64,000 bases of DNA from Bacteroidaceae bacterium (GCA_017529865.1 JAFXNA010000004.1:62001-126000); one strand, 5' to 3'. Numbered from the stretch's first letter, positions 15,858 through 24,793 are shown. Notes: generated from the sequence alone by a model not told the origin. Translations and numbers: made by a program.

Positions 15858-16293
15858 CTTTTATCCTTCTACGTGAATCAAATATTTCCCTGGTCAAAAT
15901 CTTCTGTGGAAACATAGTATAGTCGATAACCGAATGGTAAACATCCGAGCGTTGTACATGAGAAAGGAAATTGACCAGTTCCGATATTCCATCAAGTTGC
16001 CTGGGCGGCCAATCGCTATAACCAGTGACATATCTGGTTATAGTAGTTCGTGCAGTAACCGTGTCGAAAGCCAGTTCAAACTCGTATGGAACCAGCATTG
16101 GAAACGGAGAGTAAATCGATGGGCATAACCCCGCATCTATAAGGGTTCTACGTTTTTCTATCGGTACGGAATACTGGTAATTCGGCTTGATTTCCCATGT
16201 TGCCTTGAGAGTTCCGTTTTCTTCGGAAATTCTAGTGCATGGGAAATATGCCATAACCGCCGTATGGAACTGCCTCGACAGACTGTTTTCCAT
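15826..16293 (-). CDS. Hypothetical protein
   Basis: 155 residues from ATG 16293 with AAGGTGG upstream; a GTG three codons earlier is less likely. Mixed alpha/beta pattern, C-terminus basic then acidic. The long 32-bp overlap with the next gene falls in that low-complexity tail. Confidence 0.6.
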   Translation of the reverse strand: MENSLSRQFHTAVMAYFPCTRISEENGTLKATWEIKPNYQYSVPIEKRRTLIDAGLCPSIYSPFPMLVPYEFELAFDTVTARTTITRYVTGYSDWPPRQLDGISELVNFLSHVQRSDVYHSVIDYTMFPQKILTREIFDSRRRIKDDGEEGNHLG

Positions 16294-16305
16294 GAAACCC
16301 ACCTT

Positions 16306-16623
16306 TTAGTAACTCAACTCGAAACCTTCGCCGTACGTGGCGTCGCACTTGAACTCGTTCCACATATCAGGCATGATTTTCTCGATTTCAGGATGCTTCT
16401 GGAATTCATTCCATACTTCCTTGGTCTCTTCGATGCTCAGCGGGCCGTACAGGTGGTCGAAGAATTTCACGACACACGGGTTTGTACCGTCTGGAAGACC
16501 GAACTTATTGGGCCCCTTGCTTCCCTCGACTCGTTTGCCGCCGAATAGCTTGGCGACACGGTCAATCTCTTGTCCAAAACGGGTTCCTCCAGCGCTTCCG
16601 CCCCATTTGTAGTCTACACCCAT
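16306..16623 (-). CDS. Hypothetical protein
   Basis: 105 residues. Glycine-rich beginning (YKWGGSAGGTRFG), then helices. First gene of the unit downstream of the promoter at 16646-16674; SD AGAGGT. No family. Confidence 0.65.
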   Translation of the reverse strand: MGVDYKWGGSAGGTRFGQEIDRVAKLFGGKRVEGSKGPNKFGLPDGTNPCVVKFFDHLYGPLSIEETKEVWNEFQKHPEIEKIMPDMWNEFKCDATYGEGFELSY

Positions 16624-16645
16624 GATTTACCTCTTTTTTTCATAA

Positions 16646-16674
16646 AATATAGACAAATTTAATGTACTTGTCAA
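16646..16674 (-). promoter_or_regulatory. Sigma70-like promoter
   Basis: Minus-strand TTGACA, 17 bp, TATATT, 23 bp before the ATG at 16623. Confidence 0.8.
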
Positions 16675-16686
16675 TATCCTGCCCGA

Positions 16687-17271
16687 CTAGGCTTTCTTCA
16701 ATGAAGAAATCATCCGCAGGGCATACTTGGGATTGCGATGGGCGGCCTTAATCAGGTCCCACTCTTTCGGTGTGAAATGGGTTTCCTTCTCCCGTAGCTG
16801 ACAGGCGACGATGCTGAGTGGAAGGGTACGACGGAAACGGTCAACTCCTTCCAGAAGACGTTTCCTGAGAGGGGCAATGTCTTTTACGGTAGGTTCATCA
16901 GAAAGTATTTTACCTATGCCTCCACCCCAGTAGAAATCCAGTATCTGCGTGGTGCATACACCAACTTTACGAAGCTTGCCCGTTTCCCAGTCACGTTCAA
17001 ACTGCGGTACAGCCCTGTTGAGGCCAGTGAGTATGTATGGACATTTGGAATACCCTGAGTTCATCTTCATAAATCTGGCAAGGGTAACTCCGTGACACAC
17101 TACATCGACCCTGACTGCGTTATAGCAAGCGATTTGCCTAACTTCCTTGACTTCTACAGGGGCGTGGTCCAGGTTCAGTTCTCTCAGCCAACCTTGAAGA
17201 GTGCCAAAGTGGCGCACCTTGTACTGAATAACCCTTGGTGGTATCGCTTTTCTCGGTTTCTGAATTTGCAT
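16687..17271 (-). CDS. Basic hypothetical protein
   Basis: 194 residues, strongly basic, with alternating strands in the first half (RVIQYKVRHFGTLQGWL) and a helical, arginine-rich second half (LRKRLLEGVDRFRRTL). Could bind nucleic acid. Last gene of the long unit starting at 23661. Confidence 0.65.
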   Translation of the reverse strand: MQIQKPRKAIPPRVIQYKVRHFGTLQGWLRELNLDHAPVEVKEVRQIACYNAVRVDVVCHGVTLARFMKMNSGYSKCPYILTGLNRAVPQFERDWETGKLRKVGVCTTQILDFYWGGGIGKILSDEPTVKDIAPLRKRLLEGVDRFRRTLPLSIVACQLREKETHFTPKEWDLIKAAHRNPKYALRMISSLKKA

Positions 17272-17274
17272 AAG

Positions 17275-17442
17275 TTAATCCTCGTCTCGGCTGTTCATCT
17301 CATTCCGTTCCGTCCTAAGGACCTGTTTCTGACGATAACGGTCGAGGGCATGGTGGTAATCACGCTTGCTGAGGATGTAACCCCAGCTTCGCTTTCCTGT
17401 CTTAGCCCAATATAGAAAACTGTACCAGAAACGTTTTGGCAT
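17275..17442 (-). CDS. Small basic protein
   Basis: 55 residues from ATG 17442, with AGGAG seven bases upstream. Tyrosine, lysine and arginine rich (KRFWYSFLYWAKTGKRSWGY). No family. Confidence 0.6.
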   Translation of the reverse strand: MPKRFWYSFLYWAKTGKRSWGYILSKRDYHHALDRYRQKQVLRTERNEMNSRDED

Positions 17443-17453
17443 AACTACTCCTA

Positions 17454-18146
17454 TCACCCATATTTCTTGTCGTATTCTTCACAGAGAAGAATCTGCGTCT
17501 TCATCACATCGTCACTCAACTTGGGGTCTCGGGAGATGATGTACGGTCCATCGTATTCCCATGCCTTGAATGTTTCGGGGTCTATGTTGTGATTACGGTA
17601 GCACGAATGGTTCCATGCGATTACCTTCGCCTCGTTCTTCGACCTTGCCTTGACAACGATGAACATCTCGTCGTTTGCGATGTAGTCGAAATACTGCACC
17701 TGCCACAGGATGTACTCTGGGTCGTCGAAGAAGGAAACATTTATCTTTCCAGGCCCGTCATCGAACTTGCCTTCCTCGTACTTGACCTTGGCATCGACCT
17801 GAATGCAAATCATGCGGTTGCGGAACCGTTCCAGCTTCAACGACTGTCTGTCAATCACACCCAGTTCCACGATTCCGTCTTGGATTGTCTTCATTTCCAG
17901 GCTGTCACCATGAATTTCGGCATGGAAGGATATGCCGCCGTCAATGACATACGGGGTATGCCAACTCAGTTTGAAATCCTTCTGTGTCAACGCATATTCC
18001 TCGCTGAATATCCATCGAGGGCAGTTCACAGTATCTGGTGCATCCTTCCACTTGCTCTTGTCGTAACCAGACGGTTGAGAAAACTGGTACAAACCGTTGT
18101 TGCACTGCTTCTTCAAAGCGAGGTATTCGGTATCGTTATCAATCAT
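17454..18146 (-). CDS. Hypothetical protein
   Basis: 230 residues. Mostly beta pattern with paired strands; middle portion (ILWQVQYFDYIANDEMFIVVKARSKNEAKVIAWNHS) resembles a small ferredoxin-like or DUF-type domain with a helix in KNEAKVIAW. No assignment possible. Confidence 0.65.
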   Translation of the reverse strand: MIDNDTEYLALKKQCNNGLYQFSQPSGYDKSKWKDAPDTVNCPRWIFSEEYALTQKDFKLSWHTPYVIDGGISFHAEIHGDSLEMKTIQDGIVELGVIDRQSLKLERFRNRMICIQVDAKVKYEEGKFDDGPGKINVSFFDDPEYILWQVQYFDYIANDEMFIVVKARSKNEAKVIAWNHSCYRNHNIDPETFKAWEYDGPYIISRDPKLSDDVMKTQILLCEEYDKKYG

Positions 18147-18148
18147 GG

Positions 18149-18616
18149 TTAAAGCCCTAGATAATTGTAAATTAGTTCACGCTTGGTCGGGATATCGACA
18201 GGGAATTTCTTTCCGTTTCCGTTTGAACCTGACATTCCAGGCAAGTTGGTCATTGTCTGGTAACAGCTGCATGAACCCTTGTCAAAACAAGTATAAAATT
18301 CGATGTAGTGTTCATCGTCTTTAAGTTTCACCTTGGTCCAGTTCTGGCCGACAATCTTGTGAGCATGTACCCAAAGCCTAATTCCAACCTTGGCCGTACG
18401 TCCACCTACAGTCACTTTCCTATACACATACCAGCCAAAGTCACGGTTCATCGTGTCGGGGGCAATTTTCTCATGCGGCAAGTCGGCAAGTTTTGGCATC
18501 AGTTTACACACATATTCCCATGTCCCACGGTCACTCACGTCGAAGAAATCCTCGGCCTCCTTCAGGAGTTCAGGATGACGCTGTTCAAGAAAGTCTTTGT
18601 ACTTGGAATCGCACAT
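18149..18616 (-). CDS. Hypothetical protein
   Basis: 155 residues. Central beta-rich segment (WYVYRKVTVGGRTAKVGIRLW) and a cysteine pair FDKGSCSCYQ. Two bp from the next gene. No family. Confidence 0.65.
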   Translation of the reverse strand: MCDSKYKDFLEQRHPELLKEAEDFFDVSDRGTWEYVCKLMPKLADLPHEKIAPDTMNRDFGWYVYRKVTVGGRTAKVGIRLWVHAHKIVGQNWTKVKLKDDEHYIEFYTCFDKGSCSCYQTMTNLPGMSGSNGNGKKFPVDIPTKRELIYNYLGL

Positions 18617-18619
18617 AAT

Positions 18620-18895
18620 CTACCCCGCGTCCCAGAACAGGAGCTTTTCATCGTCCGTGTCAGTTCTGGGTGATGTTTCAACAAAGTCCTTAAAGTTATG
18701 CGTGAACTTCGGTCTGAAATCACCGTCGCCATCGCAGTACATACCACGGAACCTGCTGCTGCCCATTTCACCAAGGCGCTGCATGTCCTTCAACAGGGAC
18801 AGGAACTCATTTGCCCAGCACTTCTTCATCTTGCAGTGGACATCGAATTCAACTTCCTCTCCCTGACCCAGTTCAACCCAGTTTTTAGGCCTCAT
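18620..18895 (-). CDS. Hypothetical protein
   Basis: 91 residues. Contains LLKDMQRLGEMGSSRFRGMYCDGDGDFRPKF split by a DGDGD loop that could bind a cation. SD AGGAGG. No family. Confidence 0.6.
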   Translation of the reverse strand: MRPKNWVELGQGEEVEFDVHCKMKKCWANEFLSLLKDMQRLGEMGSSRFRGMYCDGDGDFRPKFTHNFKDFVETSPRTDTDDEKLLFWDAG

Positions 18896-18904
18896 GTTTC
18901 CTCC

Positions 18905-19207
18905 TTATGCCCGCAGTTTCGGGAAAGCCCTTCTGAGTATCGGCATTTCCACAGCCTTGTACGGCTTATCTTCCTGCGGCGGGTCAGGAAGATAGAACTC
19001 GCCGTTCTTCAATTTCAGGTAGAACTCGTACAGTTCCTCCTCGCTGAAAGCAAGAAGGTGTTTTGTGTACCAGCTGAACGTCGTGGGTCCATCCATGTTG
19101 TAGCTCCATTCGCCGGCCATTTCGAGTTCTGGTGTATACCTGCGGTAAGCCAGCGGAACTGACTTAATCAGGTCGATAATTTCATTCTTGCTCAACTTCA
19201 CGTTCAT
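18905..19207 (-). CDS. Hypothetical protein
   Basis: 100 residues. An N-terminal helix (SKNEIIDLIKSVPLAYRRY) precedes a W- and Y-rich centre. SD AAAGGAG. No family. Confidence 0.65.
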   Translation of the reverse strand: MNVKLSKNEIIDLIKSVPLAYRRYTPELEMAGEWSYNMDGPTTFSWYTKHLLAFSEEELYEFYLKLKNGEFYLPDPPQEDKPYKAVEMPILRRAFPKLRA

Positions 19208-19224
19208 ATAAGCTCCTTTCCAGT

Positions 19225-19608
19225 TCAGCCCAGGTTGATTGTCTCATAATTACTCCGAATCAGTTGACGTTCATACCCAAATGCAATGTCGAAATTCTTC
19301 CCCATCTCTATCGCGGTGCGGATTGCCGCTATCCTGTCTCCGTCCTTTACCTCGGAGTCCATTACACGTCCAAATACAAGCGGTTCACCGAAATTGGTCT
19401 TGGTGTAGAGTTCTGTCCTTAGATAAATCTTGTTGTCACCAGCATCCAAATCCTTGTAGAAACGGATGCTTAGATAAATGTCAAGAAATGTTACAAGAAG
19501 CCCGGACGGGGCGTCATCGAAACATACTGCATTATTCGGCAAATAGTGAATGGCGAATGATAATTCCGACTGCGTCATTTTTAGGTAACGAAGTTTACGC
19601 AAAGACAT
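19225..19608 (-). CDS. Hypothetical protein
   Basis: 127 residues from ATG 19608, with AAAGGAG six bases upstream. A beta-rich middle (GLLVTFLDIYLSIRFY) and a C-terminal helix. No family. Confidence 0.65.
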   Translation of the reverse strand: MSLRKLRYLKMTQSELSFAIHYLPNNAVCFDDAPSGLLVTFLDIYLSIRFYKDLDAGDNKIYLRTELYTKTNFGEPLVFGRVMDSEVKDGDRIAAIRTAIEMGKNFDIAFGYERQLIRSNYETINLG

Positions 19609-19619
19609 ATTCAACTCCT

Positions 19620-20057
19620 TTAATCTAATCCAATTACCTTACGGGTAAGGAACTCCAGCACACAGGTGCCTTCCTTTACAACGAATATCTGGAAACCTGC
19701 CGAGGCATTGCAATCCGCAGTTTCCTCGGTGTAATTCCATTCGTTATATGACATCCCTTCCCTAATCAGTTGATGAGGATAAACAACGACGCAACGTCGC
19801 CCTTCCTTGGCGTTAAGCCATTCGGCAAGCTCCCTGTTGCTGACAAACATCTGCTTCGTGTAGTCTTCGCACCGTTTCTTGCTTTCAAGCATCTCGGAAA
19901 GTTCTGACATGCTAAACATAGAAGCAAGCATGTCGGTAGAAACCGATATGGAACTACCGTCAAGCTGCTTTCCGTTCAGGAGGACACCATTGATTGCCAA
20001 CTGGTATTCCTGACCCGATACAGATTTAAGTATTTGAAATCTTATCTGCTGTGACAT
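19620..20057 (-). CDS. Hypothetical protein
   Basis: 145 residues. Beta-rich start (QIRFQILKSVSGQEYQLAI), a central helix with SMSELSEMLESKKRCEDY, and strands at the end. Overlaps the kinase-like gene upstream by 32 bp. No family. Confidence 0.65.
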   Translation of the reverse strand: MSQQIRFQILKSVSGQEYQLAINGVLLNGKQLDGSSISVSTDMLASMFSMSELSEMLESKKRCEDYTKQMFVSNRELAEWLNAKEGRRCVVVYPHQLIREGMSYNEWNYTEETADCNASAGFQIFVVKEGTCVLEFLTRKVIGLD

Positions 20058-20586
20058 CGATTTGCCCCATTATTACGTTAACAATCTTGTCGTAACCATC
20101 AATGTCGCCATTGAAGGTGTGATAGACTACGTTCTGGTCTTTGAGCATTTTCAAAATGGTTTCATCTATTCCTTTCGACTCTTCTTCGGTCTGGTTTCTA
20201 CCGTTCGGGTTGTACGGCTTGACCCGCTTCAAGAAGATATCGAGGGAATGGAAATTGTACCTGTCCGCCTCTTCGATACATGCCATCGATAGATGATGAA
20301 GACCGATACGGGCAGCATAGATTGCACCGAGGCGGATGGGAGAATCAGTGACAATCACATCGACCTTGCCGAAGCAACGGTGGATGCGGAAAGCCTGCTT
20401 TCCAGTGATGTAGAACTGGCAGTTGAACACTTCAGCGTTGCCTTCCCAGACCTTGTCCTTTGCGAACTCGGTCACATACTCGGCATCAACTCCAGCCATC
20501 TTCAACTTGGAGAAAATATAGGCAGCGCCTGTACTTTTACCGGTTCCTGGGCCGCCATACAGGTTCACGATAAGTGTATTCTTCAT
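20026..20586 (-). CDS. P-loop nucleotide kinase-like protein (AAA_28 type)
   Basis: 186 residues from ATG 20586 (GGAG six bases upstream). LYGGPGTGKSTGAAYIF is a Walker A motif and VDVIVTDSPIRLG a Walker B-like strand. The order (P-loop, then YVTEFAKD, then TDSP, then KRVKPYNPNGR as a lid region) fits the small AAA_28 group, which includes NadR-type kinase domains and phage dNMP-kinase-like proteins. The substrate is not determined. Because the window carries NAD genes, a nicotinamide-riboside kinase role is thinkable but unproven. Confidence 0.7.
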   Translation of the reverse strand: MKNTLIVNLYGGPGTGKSTGAAYIFSKLKMAGVDAEYVTEFAKDKVWEGNAEVFNCQFYITGKQAFRIHRCFGKVDVIVTDSPIRLGAIYAARIGLHHLSMACIEEADRYNFHSLDIFLKRVKPYNPNGRNQTEEESKGIDETILKMLKDQNVVYHTFNGDIDGYDKIVNVIMGQIDVTADKISNT

Positions 20587-20723
20587 ACTGCACTCCATTT
20601 GTTTTTTAACTTCTTCGGCCTTCCGAAAAGCCGCTTGATTTTCATCAGTATGCGGTCAAATACATTCGGCTTCCTGTACGGGGAGACGATTATCCCCCGA
20701 GCCGTAATTGTGTTCCCTTTCAT
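20583..20723 (-). CDS. Small basic protein
   Basis: 46 residues from ATG 20723, placed next to the upstream stop at 20725. Basic C-terminal half (ILMKIKRLFGRPKKLKNK), amphipathic. No strong SD; coupling is likely. Confidence 0.5.
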   Translation of the reverse strand: MKGNTITARGIIVSPYRKPNVFDRILMKIKRLFGRPKKLKNKWSAV

Positions 20724-20724
20724 A

Positions 20725-20940
20725 TCAGTCAACAGCGTCCAGGTTTCTTTCGTACGGTGGCTGTTCCTTAGGCGGAGTATCGAGGCGTACAACCTTGACA
20801 GTGCCTTCGACAGCATTGTTGGACTTGTCACCGACGATGCCAGTGATTACGGTGTCCTTCATGGCATCGTATTCCTCGTCAGAGGCGCCATCGGGGATTT
20901 CAAACCTTCTGCGTACTGTGTAGGTAAGTTCGAATTGCAT
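20725..20940 (-). CDS. Hypothetical protein
   Basis: 71 residues, AAGGAG upstream. Two strands flanking an acidic helix (DGASDEEYDAMKDTV). No family. Confidence 0.65.
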   Translation of the reverse strand: MQFELTYTVRRRFEIPDGASDEEYDAMKDTVITGIVGDKSNNAVEGTVKVVRLDTPPKEQPPYERNLDAVD

Positions 20941-20965
20941 AGGATGTTTCTCCTTTGTTTACATG

Positions 20966-21469
20966 TTAAACTTCGGTGACACTAAGTTCAAATCCGCCTT
21001 CTTCGCCATCTGCGTAATCGTCCCACAAAGAATCGTCATGAGAACTGTATTGGATGGATTTCTTGTTCTTAATCGAGTTTCTAATCCAGTCGATGAACAA
21101 AGACTTGATTTCGAGACCAGTAAACTTCTTGTTTGCGTTCTCGGTATAATGCTCGTCGTCAAACGGGTAATTATAGTCCGTTCGGGTATCAGTGACGCTA
21201 TTGGCGAAATACTCGTAGCATTTCTCAAAAGCCTTTTCCGCATCGGTTCCCTTATAGACACAACGGTGTTCGACGCTCATATCATGGGCATAAATATGAT
21301 GAACCATGTAGACGGTTTTCTTCTTTGGAGTTTTCACCTTCTTTCTCAGCTCGACCAGTTCCTTCAACCATTCGGCAACCTGATTGTGCATGTCCTTCAA
21401 CTTAGGGTGTTCCTCCGCAGACTTGGTGTACATCGCGATTGCATCTTCGATTGTAAATTCCTTTTTCAT
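20966..21469 (-). CDS. Hypothetical protein
   Basis: 167 residues from ATG 21469, whose first base overlaps the upstream stop (TAATG). Helical first half (IEDAIAMYTKSAEEH...LKELVELRKKVK), then a YMVHHIYAHDMS strand. Acidic C-terminus. No family. Confidence 0.65.
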   Translation of the reverse strand: MKKEFTIEDAIAMYTKSAEEHPKLKDMHNQVAEWLKELVELRKKVKTPKKKTVYMVHHIYAHDMSVEHRCVYKGTDAEKAFEKCYEYFANSVTDTRTDYNYPFDDEHYTENANKKFTGLEIKSLFIDWIRNSIKNKKSIQYSSHDDSLWDDYADGEEGGFELSVTEV

Positions 21470-21687
21470 TATTTGACCTCTATGCATTGATAGTTGTAAT
21501 ACACCGACCGGTCGTGGGTAGAACCGTTTGACTTTTTAAGCTTAATTTCCGTTCCAGCATCCTTGATGTACTGTTCGCCAGCGTTTACACACGCCGCCTT
21601 GGAACTAAATCCAGGGACAGTTACAGAAGTTGCAGCATCGCTTGATTGCGGCATCCACCAGAACGCTAAAATGACCAAACTCCACAT
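21469..21687 (-). CDS. Small secreted-type protein
   Basis: 72 residues. Residues 1-19 form a short signal-peptide-like segment (MWSLVILAFWWMPQSSDAA) with an A-x-A-like end. The mature part has two cysteines (KAACVNAG and NYQCIEV) that could form a disulphide. This looks exported. Function unknown. Confidence 0.55.
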   Translation of the reverse strand: MWSLVILAFWWMPQSSDAATSVTVPGFSSKAACVNAGEQYIKDAGTEIKLKKSNGSTHDRSVYYNYQCIEVK

Positions 21688-21688
21688 A

Positions 21689-22051
21689 TTACAAAAACTG
21701 CCTTTTTTCTTTGAATTTTTTCTTTGCGTCAGCGAGCATCTTCTTGTCTGAAGGGTCTACGATGAGACCCCTGAACTGGAGCATCTCGAACGAAGGGTTT
21801 GCTACCATGGGCAGCCCCATGCTTGCTTTCCATGCATAAAGCACGGCTTTACCAGGATACCCTTCGACTTCGACCTTCATCCTATCGATACCATCGGATT
21901 CGTTTACAAGAAGTCGGAACGGTTCGGCATCAGCCTTAGCAATCAAGGCTATGTCGGTCCCGAGGGCCTTCTCTATCTTGCCATGAAAGTACACCCCCCA
22001 AACGACGAGGTAATCCTTGCTTTCTTCACTGTAATCTGACCTGAATTTCAT
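21689..22051 (-). CDS. Hypothetical protein
   Basis: 120 residues from ATG 22051 (GGAG upstream, next to the previous stop). Alpha/beta pattern with KALGTDIALIAKADAEPF; basic helical C-terminus (DAKKKFKEKRQFL). No family. Confidence 0.6.
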   Translation of the reverse strand: MKFRSDYSEESKDYLVVWGVYFHGKIEKALGTDIALIAKADAEPFRLLVNESDGIDRMKVEVEGYPGKAVLYAWKASMGLPMVANPSFEMLQFRGLIVDPSDKKMLADAKKKFKEKRQFL

Positions 22052-22053
22052 TA

Positions 22054-22557
22054 CTAGCACTCCATTTCGACGCAGCTGAAATTCATGTTGTCACCGCTCG
22101 CCATCTCGTACTTCTGCATTCTTTCAAGAATGTACTCTACATTTATACTAGAGGCAAATCCTTCGACACGAGACCAAACTGAATCGATAAAGTTTTCATC
22201 GGTAGAATACTTTTTGACAATGGCCTTCACCTTGTCTTCAAGACCATCGACTCGTTTTTTCATGTTTGAGATAAACAAATCCCAAAGTTCCTTACTCAAC
22301 GCCTCAACAGTCTTCCTGTCAAGCTCAATATAGTTGACTTGACCATGGCTGTCATAGACAAACAGGCATCGTTCAATTTCATACTGAAGCTGCCTATCGT
22401 CTATTGGCGTCGTAATAGTCTTTGAACCCTGGCTCAATTGGATATCAAGCAGAAGGTCGTTGTTCTTCAACTTTTCCATTTCGTAGTCGGAAAGCACAGT
22501 TACCACATGGCAGGAACTGGAATTGGTTTCAAAAACCGAGTTGCGAATCGTTTTCAT
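22054..22557 (-). CDS. Hypothetical protein
   Basis: 167 residues. The opening MKTIRNSVFETNSSSCHVV resembles the KxxRxxxFExNSSSxH signature of a common family of small phage proteins of unknown function. The rest is helical. SD AAAGGAAAC. Confidence 0.65.
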   Translation of the reverse strand: MKTIRNSVFETNSSSCHVVTVLSDYEMEKLKNNDLLLDIQLSQGSKTITTPIDDRQLQYEIERCLFVYDSHGQVNYIELDRKTVEALSKELWDLFISNMKKRVDGLEDKVKAIVKKYSTDENFIDSVWSRVEGFASSINVEYILERMQKYEMASGDNMNFSCVEMEC

Positions 22558-22571
22558 ATTGTTTCCTTTAA

Positions 22572-23300
22572 TTAGGCGTCAGTAAGGATTGGCTCACCAG
22601 TCTTTTCGGAGTAGTCCTTGGCATTGTTCCATTTTTCAAAATACTCACGAGCGGTCATCCCAGGCCAGAACTCCCTGACTTCGGGACGTTCGTTATCACG
22701 CAGGTTCTCGAAATGGCGTTCAATTTCTGGAAGGATGCCATCGTAGAGGTCTGGGCGAAGACGTTTCAGGCCGTACATCAGTCCGATAACGTCGTAAAAC
22801 GACAGCTTTGCCCCATCTCCATAATCCGCATGGAATACGGAATCCTTGAACAGGTGGTTATTGTCCTTTATCCACTTGTATTCAAGGGTCTTGATGTTCT
22901 TGACATCAACCCACATATCCCATCTCGGGTTACGCAGCTTGACGAAATCAGCGGGAGGATTATCTTGCGTGTACTCGTCGGAGACAAGGTACTCATCGCT
23001 TTCCTCGTCGTAGTAGTACAGGTGCTGTTCGTAGTCGGGGTCGTCGGAAACCATGTGACAACCTTTCTCGCCCTTCCAGGTTATACCGAATATGTCGGTA
23101 AAGGCACACGAACGCATGCCGAACTGGTCGGCGTCCTTCTCGATTGAATCGAAGAACGGCAGCTTGTCCTTATTCATTCCCTTACGGGCCCGATAGCGCA
23201 GGAAGAGCTCGTTATCCTTGTTAGGATTGGCAATCTCCCAACGCCACTTGCTCTCGTCATAGTAAGGGTAAGCGCTCATGAATTCATGTACTTCACACAT
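22572..23300 (-). CDS. Hypothetical protein
   Basis: 242 residues, rich in D, E, Y and W. Mid-region YYYDEESDEYLVSDEY is a strongly acidic patch. SD AGGGGGAAA. No family. Confidence 0.65.
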   Translation of the reverse strand: MCEVHEFMSAYPYYDESKWRWEIANPNKDNELFLRYRARKGMNKDKLPFFDSIEKDADQFGMRSCAFTDIFGITWKGEKGCHMVSDDPDYEQHLYYYDEESDEYLVSDEYTQDNPPADFVKLRNPRWDMWVDVKNIKTLEYKWIKDNNHLFKDSVFHADYGDGAKLSFYDVIGLMYGLKRLRPDLYDGILPEIERHFENLRDNERPEVREFWPGMTAREYFEKWNNAKDYSEKTGEPILTDA

Positions 23301-23315
23301 GGTTTCCCCCTACGG

Positions 23316-23600
23316 TTAAGCCTGAATTCCGTAATACCTGAAAGTGTCTGGGAACAACTTGGCATCGAGGACATCCATGTACGGGCTCATTTCAGGAATG
23401 ATGGTCATGGACTTGCGGTCAAAGAAGAAGCGAGTATCACGGTGCCACTTGTCTGGGTTGTTTTCAACCCTGCGGCCAAAGAGGGTATAACGGATGTTGT
23501 CGCGTTCGAGACGGTATGCCTGATAGTCAACGAGCTTTTGCTGCTGCGGCTTCAACATTCCACCGAAAACTTTGTCAAGATTAGGTTCGATACCGAACAT
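23316..23600 (-). CDS. Hypothetical protein
   Basis: 94 residues, AAGGAGAAA upstream. First gene of the long unit that begins at the 23633-23661 promoter. Basic middle (RLERDNIRYTLFGRR). No family. Confidence 0.65.
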   Translation of the reverse strand: MFGIEPNLDKVFGGMLKPQQQKLVDYQAYRLERDNIRYTLFGRRVENNPDKWHRDTRFFFDRKSMTIIPEMSPYMDVLDAKLFPDTFRYYGIQA

Positions 23601-23632
23601 AGGTTTCTCCTTGTAATGAAACTTTTTTGATA

Positions 23633-23661
23633 AATATACCCATTTTGAGGAGATTTGGCAA
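23633..23661 (-). promoter_or_regulatory. Sigma70-like promoter (TTGCCA variant)
   Basis: Minus-strand TTGCCA, 17 bp, TATATT, 33 bp before the ATG at 23600. Confidence 0.75.
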
Positions 23662-23682
23662 GTGGTATCGATAATATTTTCA

Positions 23683-23718
23683 ATAAAAAAATGTGAAACA
23701 TTTCATTGAATGTTTCAC
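23683..23718 (-). terminator. Intrinsic terminator
   Basis: Perfect 10-bp stem GTGAAACATT/AATGTTTCAC with a 6-nt loop (23693-23718), followed on the minus strand by a run of seven T. It ends the unit whose last gene is 23744-24571. A third copy of ATGTTTCACAC lies next to it at about 23723-23733. Confidence 0.85.
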
Positions 23719-23743
23719 ACAAATGTTTCACACGATATGTATG

Positions 23744-24571
23744 TTACAAGTCGAGGCTGCTTCTGCGGTTGGACTTGAACTGCTCCTGCACAGCCTTGCC
23801 GTAAGCATCCTGCAGAATCTTGTGGCAAATCATCTTGATTTCTTCCACGTCGTCAGTATCGCTGGAAGCAATGTAGTCGCCATCGTACATTGTTCCGAGC
23901 TTCATGTAAAGCCTGGGGCCTCCATATACGCAGTAATCAACACGGGACGAGTCTGGGTCTTTGACCACAATAAGGTGAATTCGCCAGCCTCCAATGACCA
24001 TCTTGGCCATTCCACCCATGTATTCAGCCATAGAGCTAGAAGCGATGTGCCCACATAGCCATCCAAGGTGGTCTTTCATGAACTGCTTCGTCTTCGGATA
24101 GTCGTCGAACATGCGCTTCTTTGGGTCAGGGTCGTCAATCTCTGGCCCGACAAGGTAGTTCATCTGGTAATCGCCGCTGAACGGAAGCCTGTAACGGCTC
24201 TGACGGTTGAACTCGTGACGGATGCGCTTGGAGAACTGGTACAGAGGGTCATCAGCGTACTGTTCGTCGTCCTTTTCCTGCTGGGTTTTGACTTCCTGGT
24301 AGAACCCCATCGGCTTGTCGTGGGTAGGTCCGTCAATTTCCTTGATTTCGACCTTGTTGTCGTCCTGCCTTAATGGATTCTCCCACGCCTGCTTCAACGT
24401 GTCGATGTCACATGCCATAGGGTCCTTGTAGAACCCGTTCTCGTCGATGCACGGGTTCATTTTATCCTCGTCCTCGAAACAAGTGTCGTGGAGCTTGGAT
24501 ACCATATCCCGCATCGCCCATGGCAGGCCCGCCTTTGCGAGCTGTTCTTCAAAAAGTGCCTTCCTGTTCAT
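23744..24571 (-). CDS. Hypothetical protein
   Basis: 275 residues. Acidic N-terminal half, then MIGGWRIHLIVVKDPDSSR and DYCVYGGPRLYMKL strands. A minus-strand TATAAACT ends only seven bases before the ATG, so either the message is leaderless or translation begins at a later ATG (for example MRDMVSK, codon 20). No family. Confidence 0.65.
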   Translation of the reverse strand: MNRKALFEEQLAKAGLPWAMRDMVSKLHDTCFEDEDKMNPCIDENGFYKDPMACDIDTLKQAWENPLRQDDNKVEIKEIDGPTHDKPMGFYQEVKTQQEKDDEQYADDPLYQFSKRIRHEFNRQSRYRLPFSGDYQMNYLVGPEIDDPDPKKRMFDDYPKTKQFMKDHLGWLCGHIASSSMAEYMGGMAKMVIGGWRIHLIVVKDPDSSRVDYCVYGGPRLYMKLGTMYDGDYIASSDTDDVEEIKMICHKILQDAYGKAVQEQFKSNRRSSLDL

Positions 24572-24577
24572 GCCTTC

Positions 24578-24585
24578 AGTTTATA
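24578..24585 (-). promoter_or_regulatory. TATAAACT motif
   Basis: Minus-strand TATAAACT directly before the 24571 gene; the flanking sequence ATATAAACTGAA is the same as before the SemiSWEET gene. Confidence 0.45.
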
Positions 24586-24586
24586 T

Positions 24587-24793
24587 TCAGGAGGCAACTG
24601 AGATACAAATTGAAAGACAACAGGATATGACAGAAATGCACAAAAATGCCGTGCTAATGGCATTCAAAACCTTCGCCGCTTTAAGGTGCGTCAGGTAGAA
24701 GGCATCTGCGATGTGGTGAAACAGCACGCAGACAAACATAGATATGACACATGTCCACAGCGAGGTTATGAAAATATTACCCCAATCCATCAT
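24587..24793 (-). CDS. Small two-helix membrane protein
   Basis: 68 residues with two hydrophobic segments (about 6-27 and 44-66). The start follows the upstream stop within the sequence GGAGTAGATGATGGAT, which also occurs at the next gene's start. Function unknown. Confidence 0.6.
   Translation of the reverse strand: MMDWGNIFITSLWTCVISMFVCVLFHHIADAFYLTHLKAAKVLNAISTAFLCISVISCCLSICISVAS

Noticed and set aside
5898..23733. Short direct repeats (5898-5930 and 23693-23733) as CRISPR-like
   Set aside because: Only two or three copies, with spacers of a few bases or none; one belongs to a terminator and the other to a possible minicistron.
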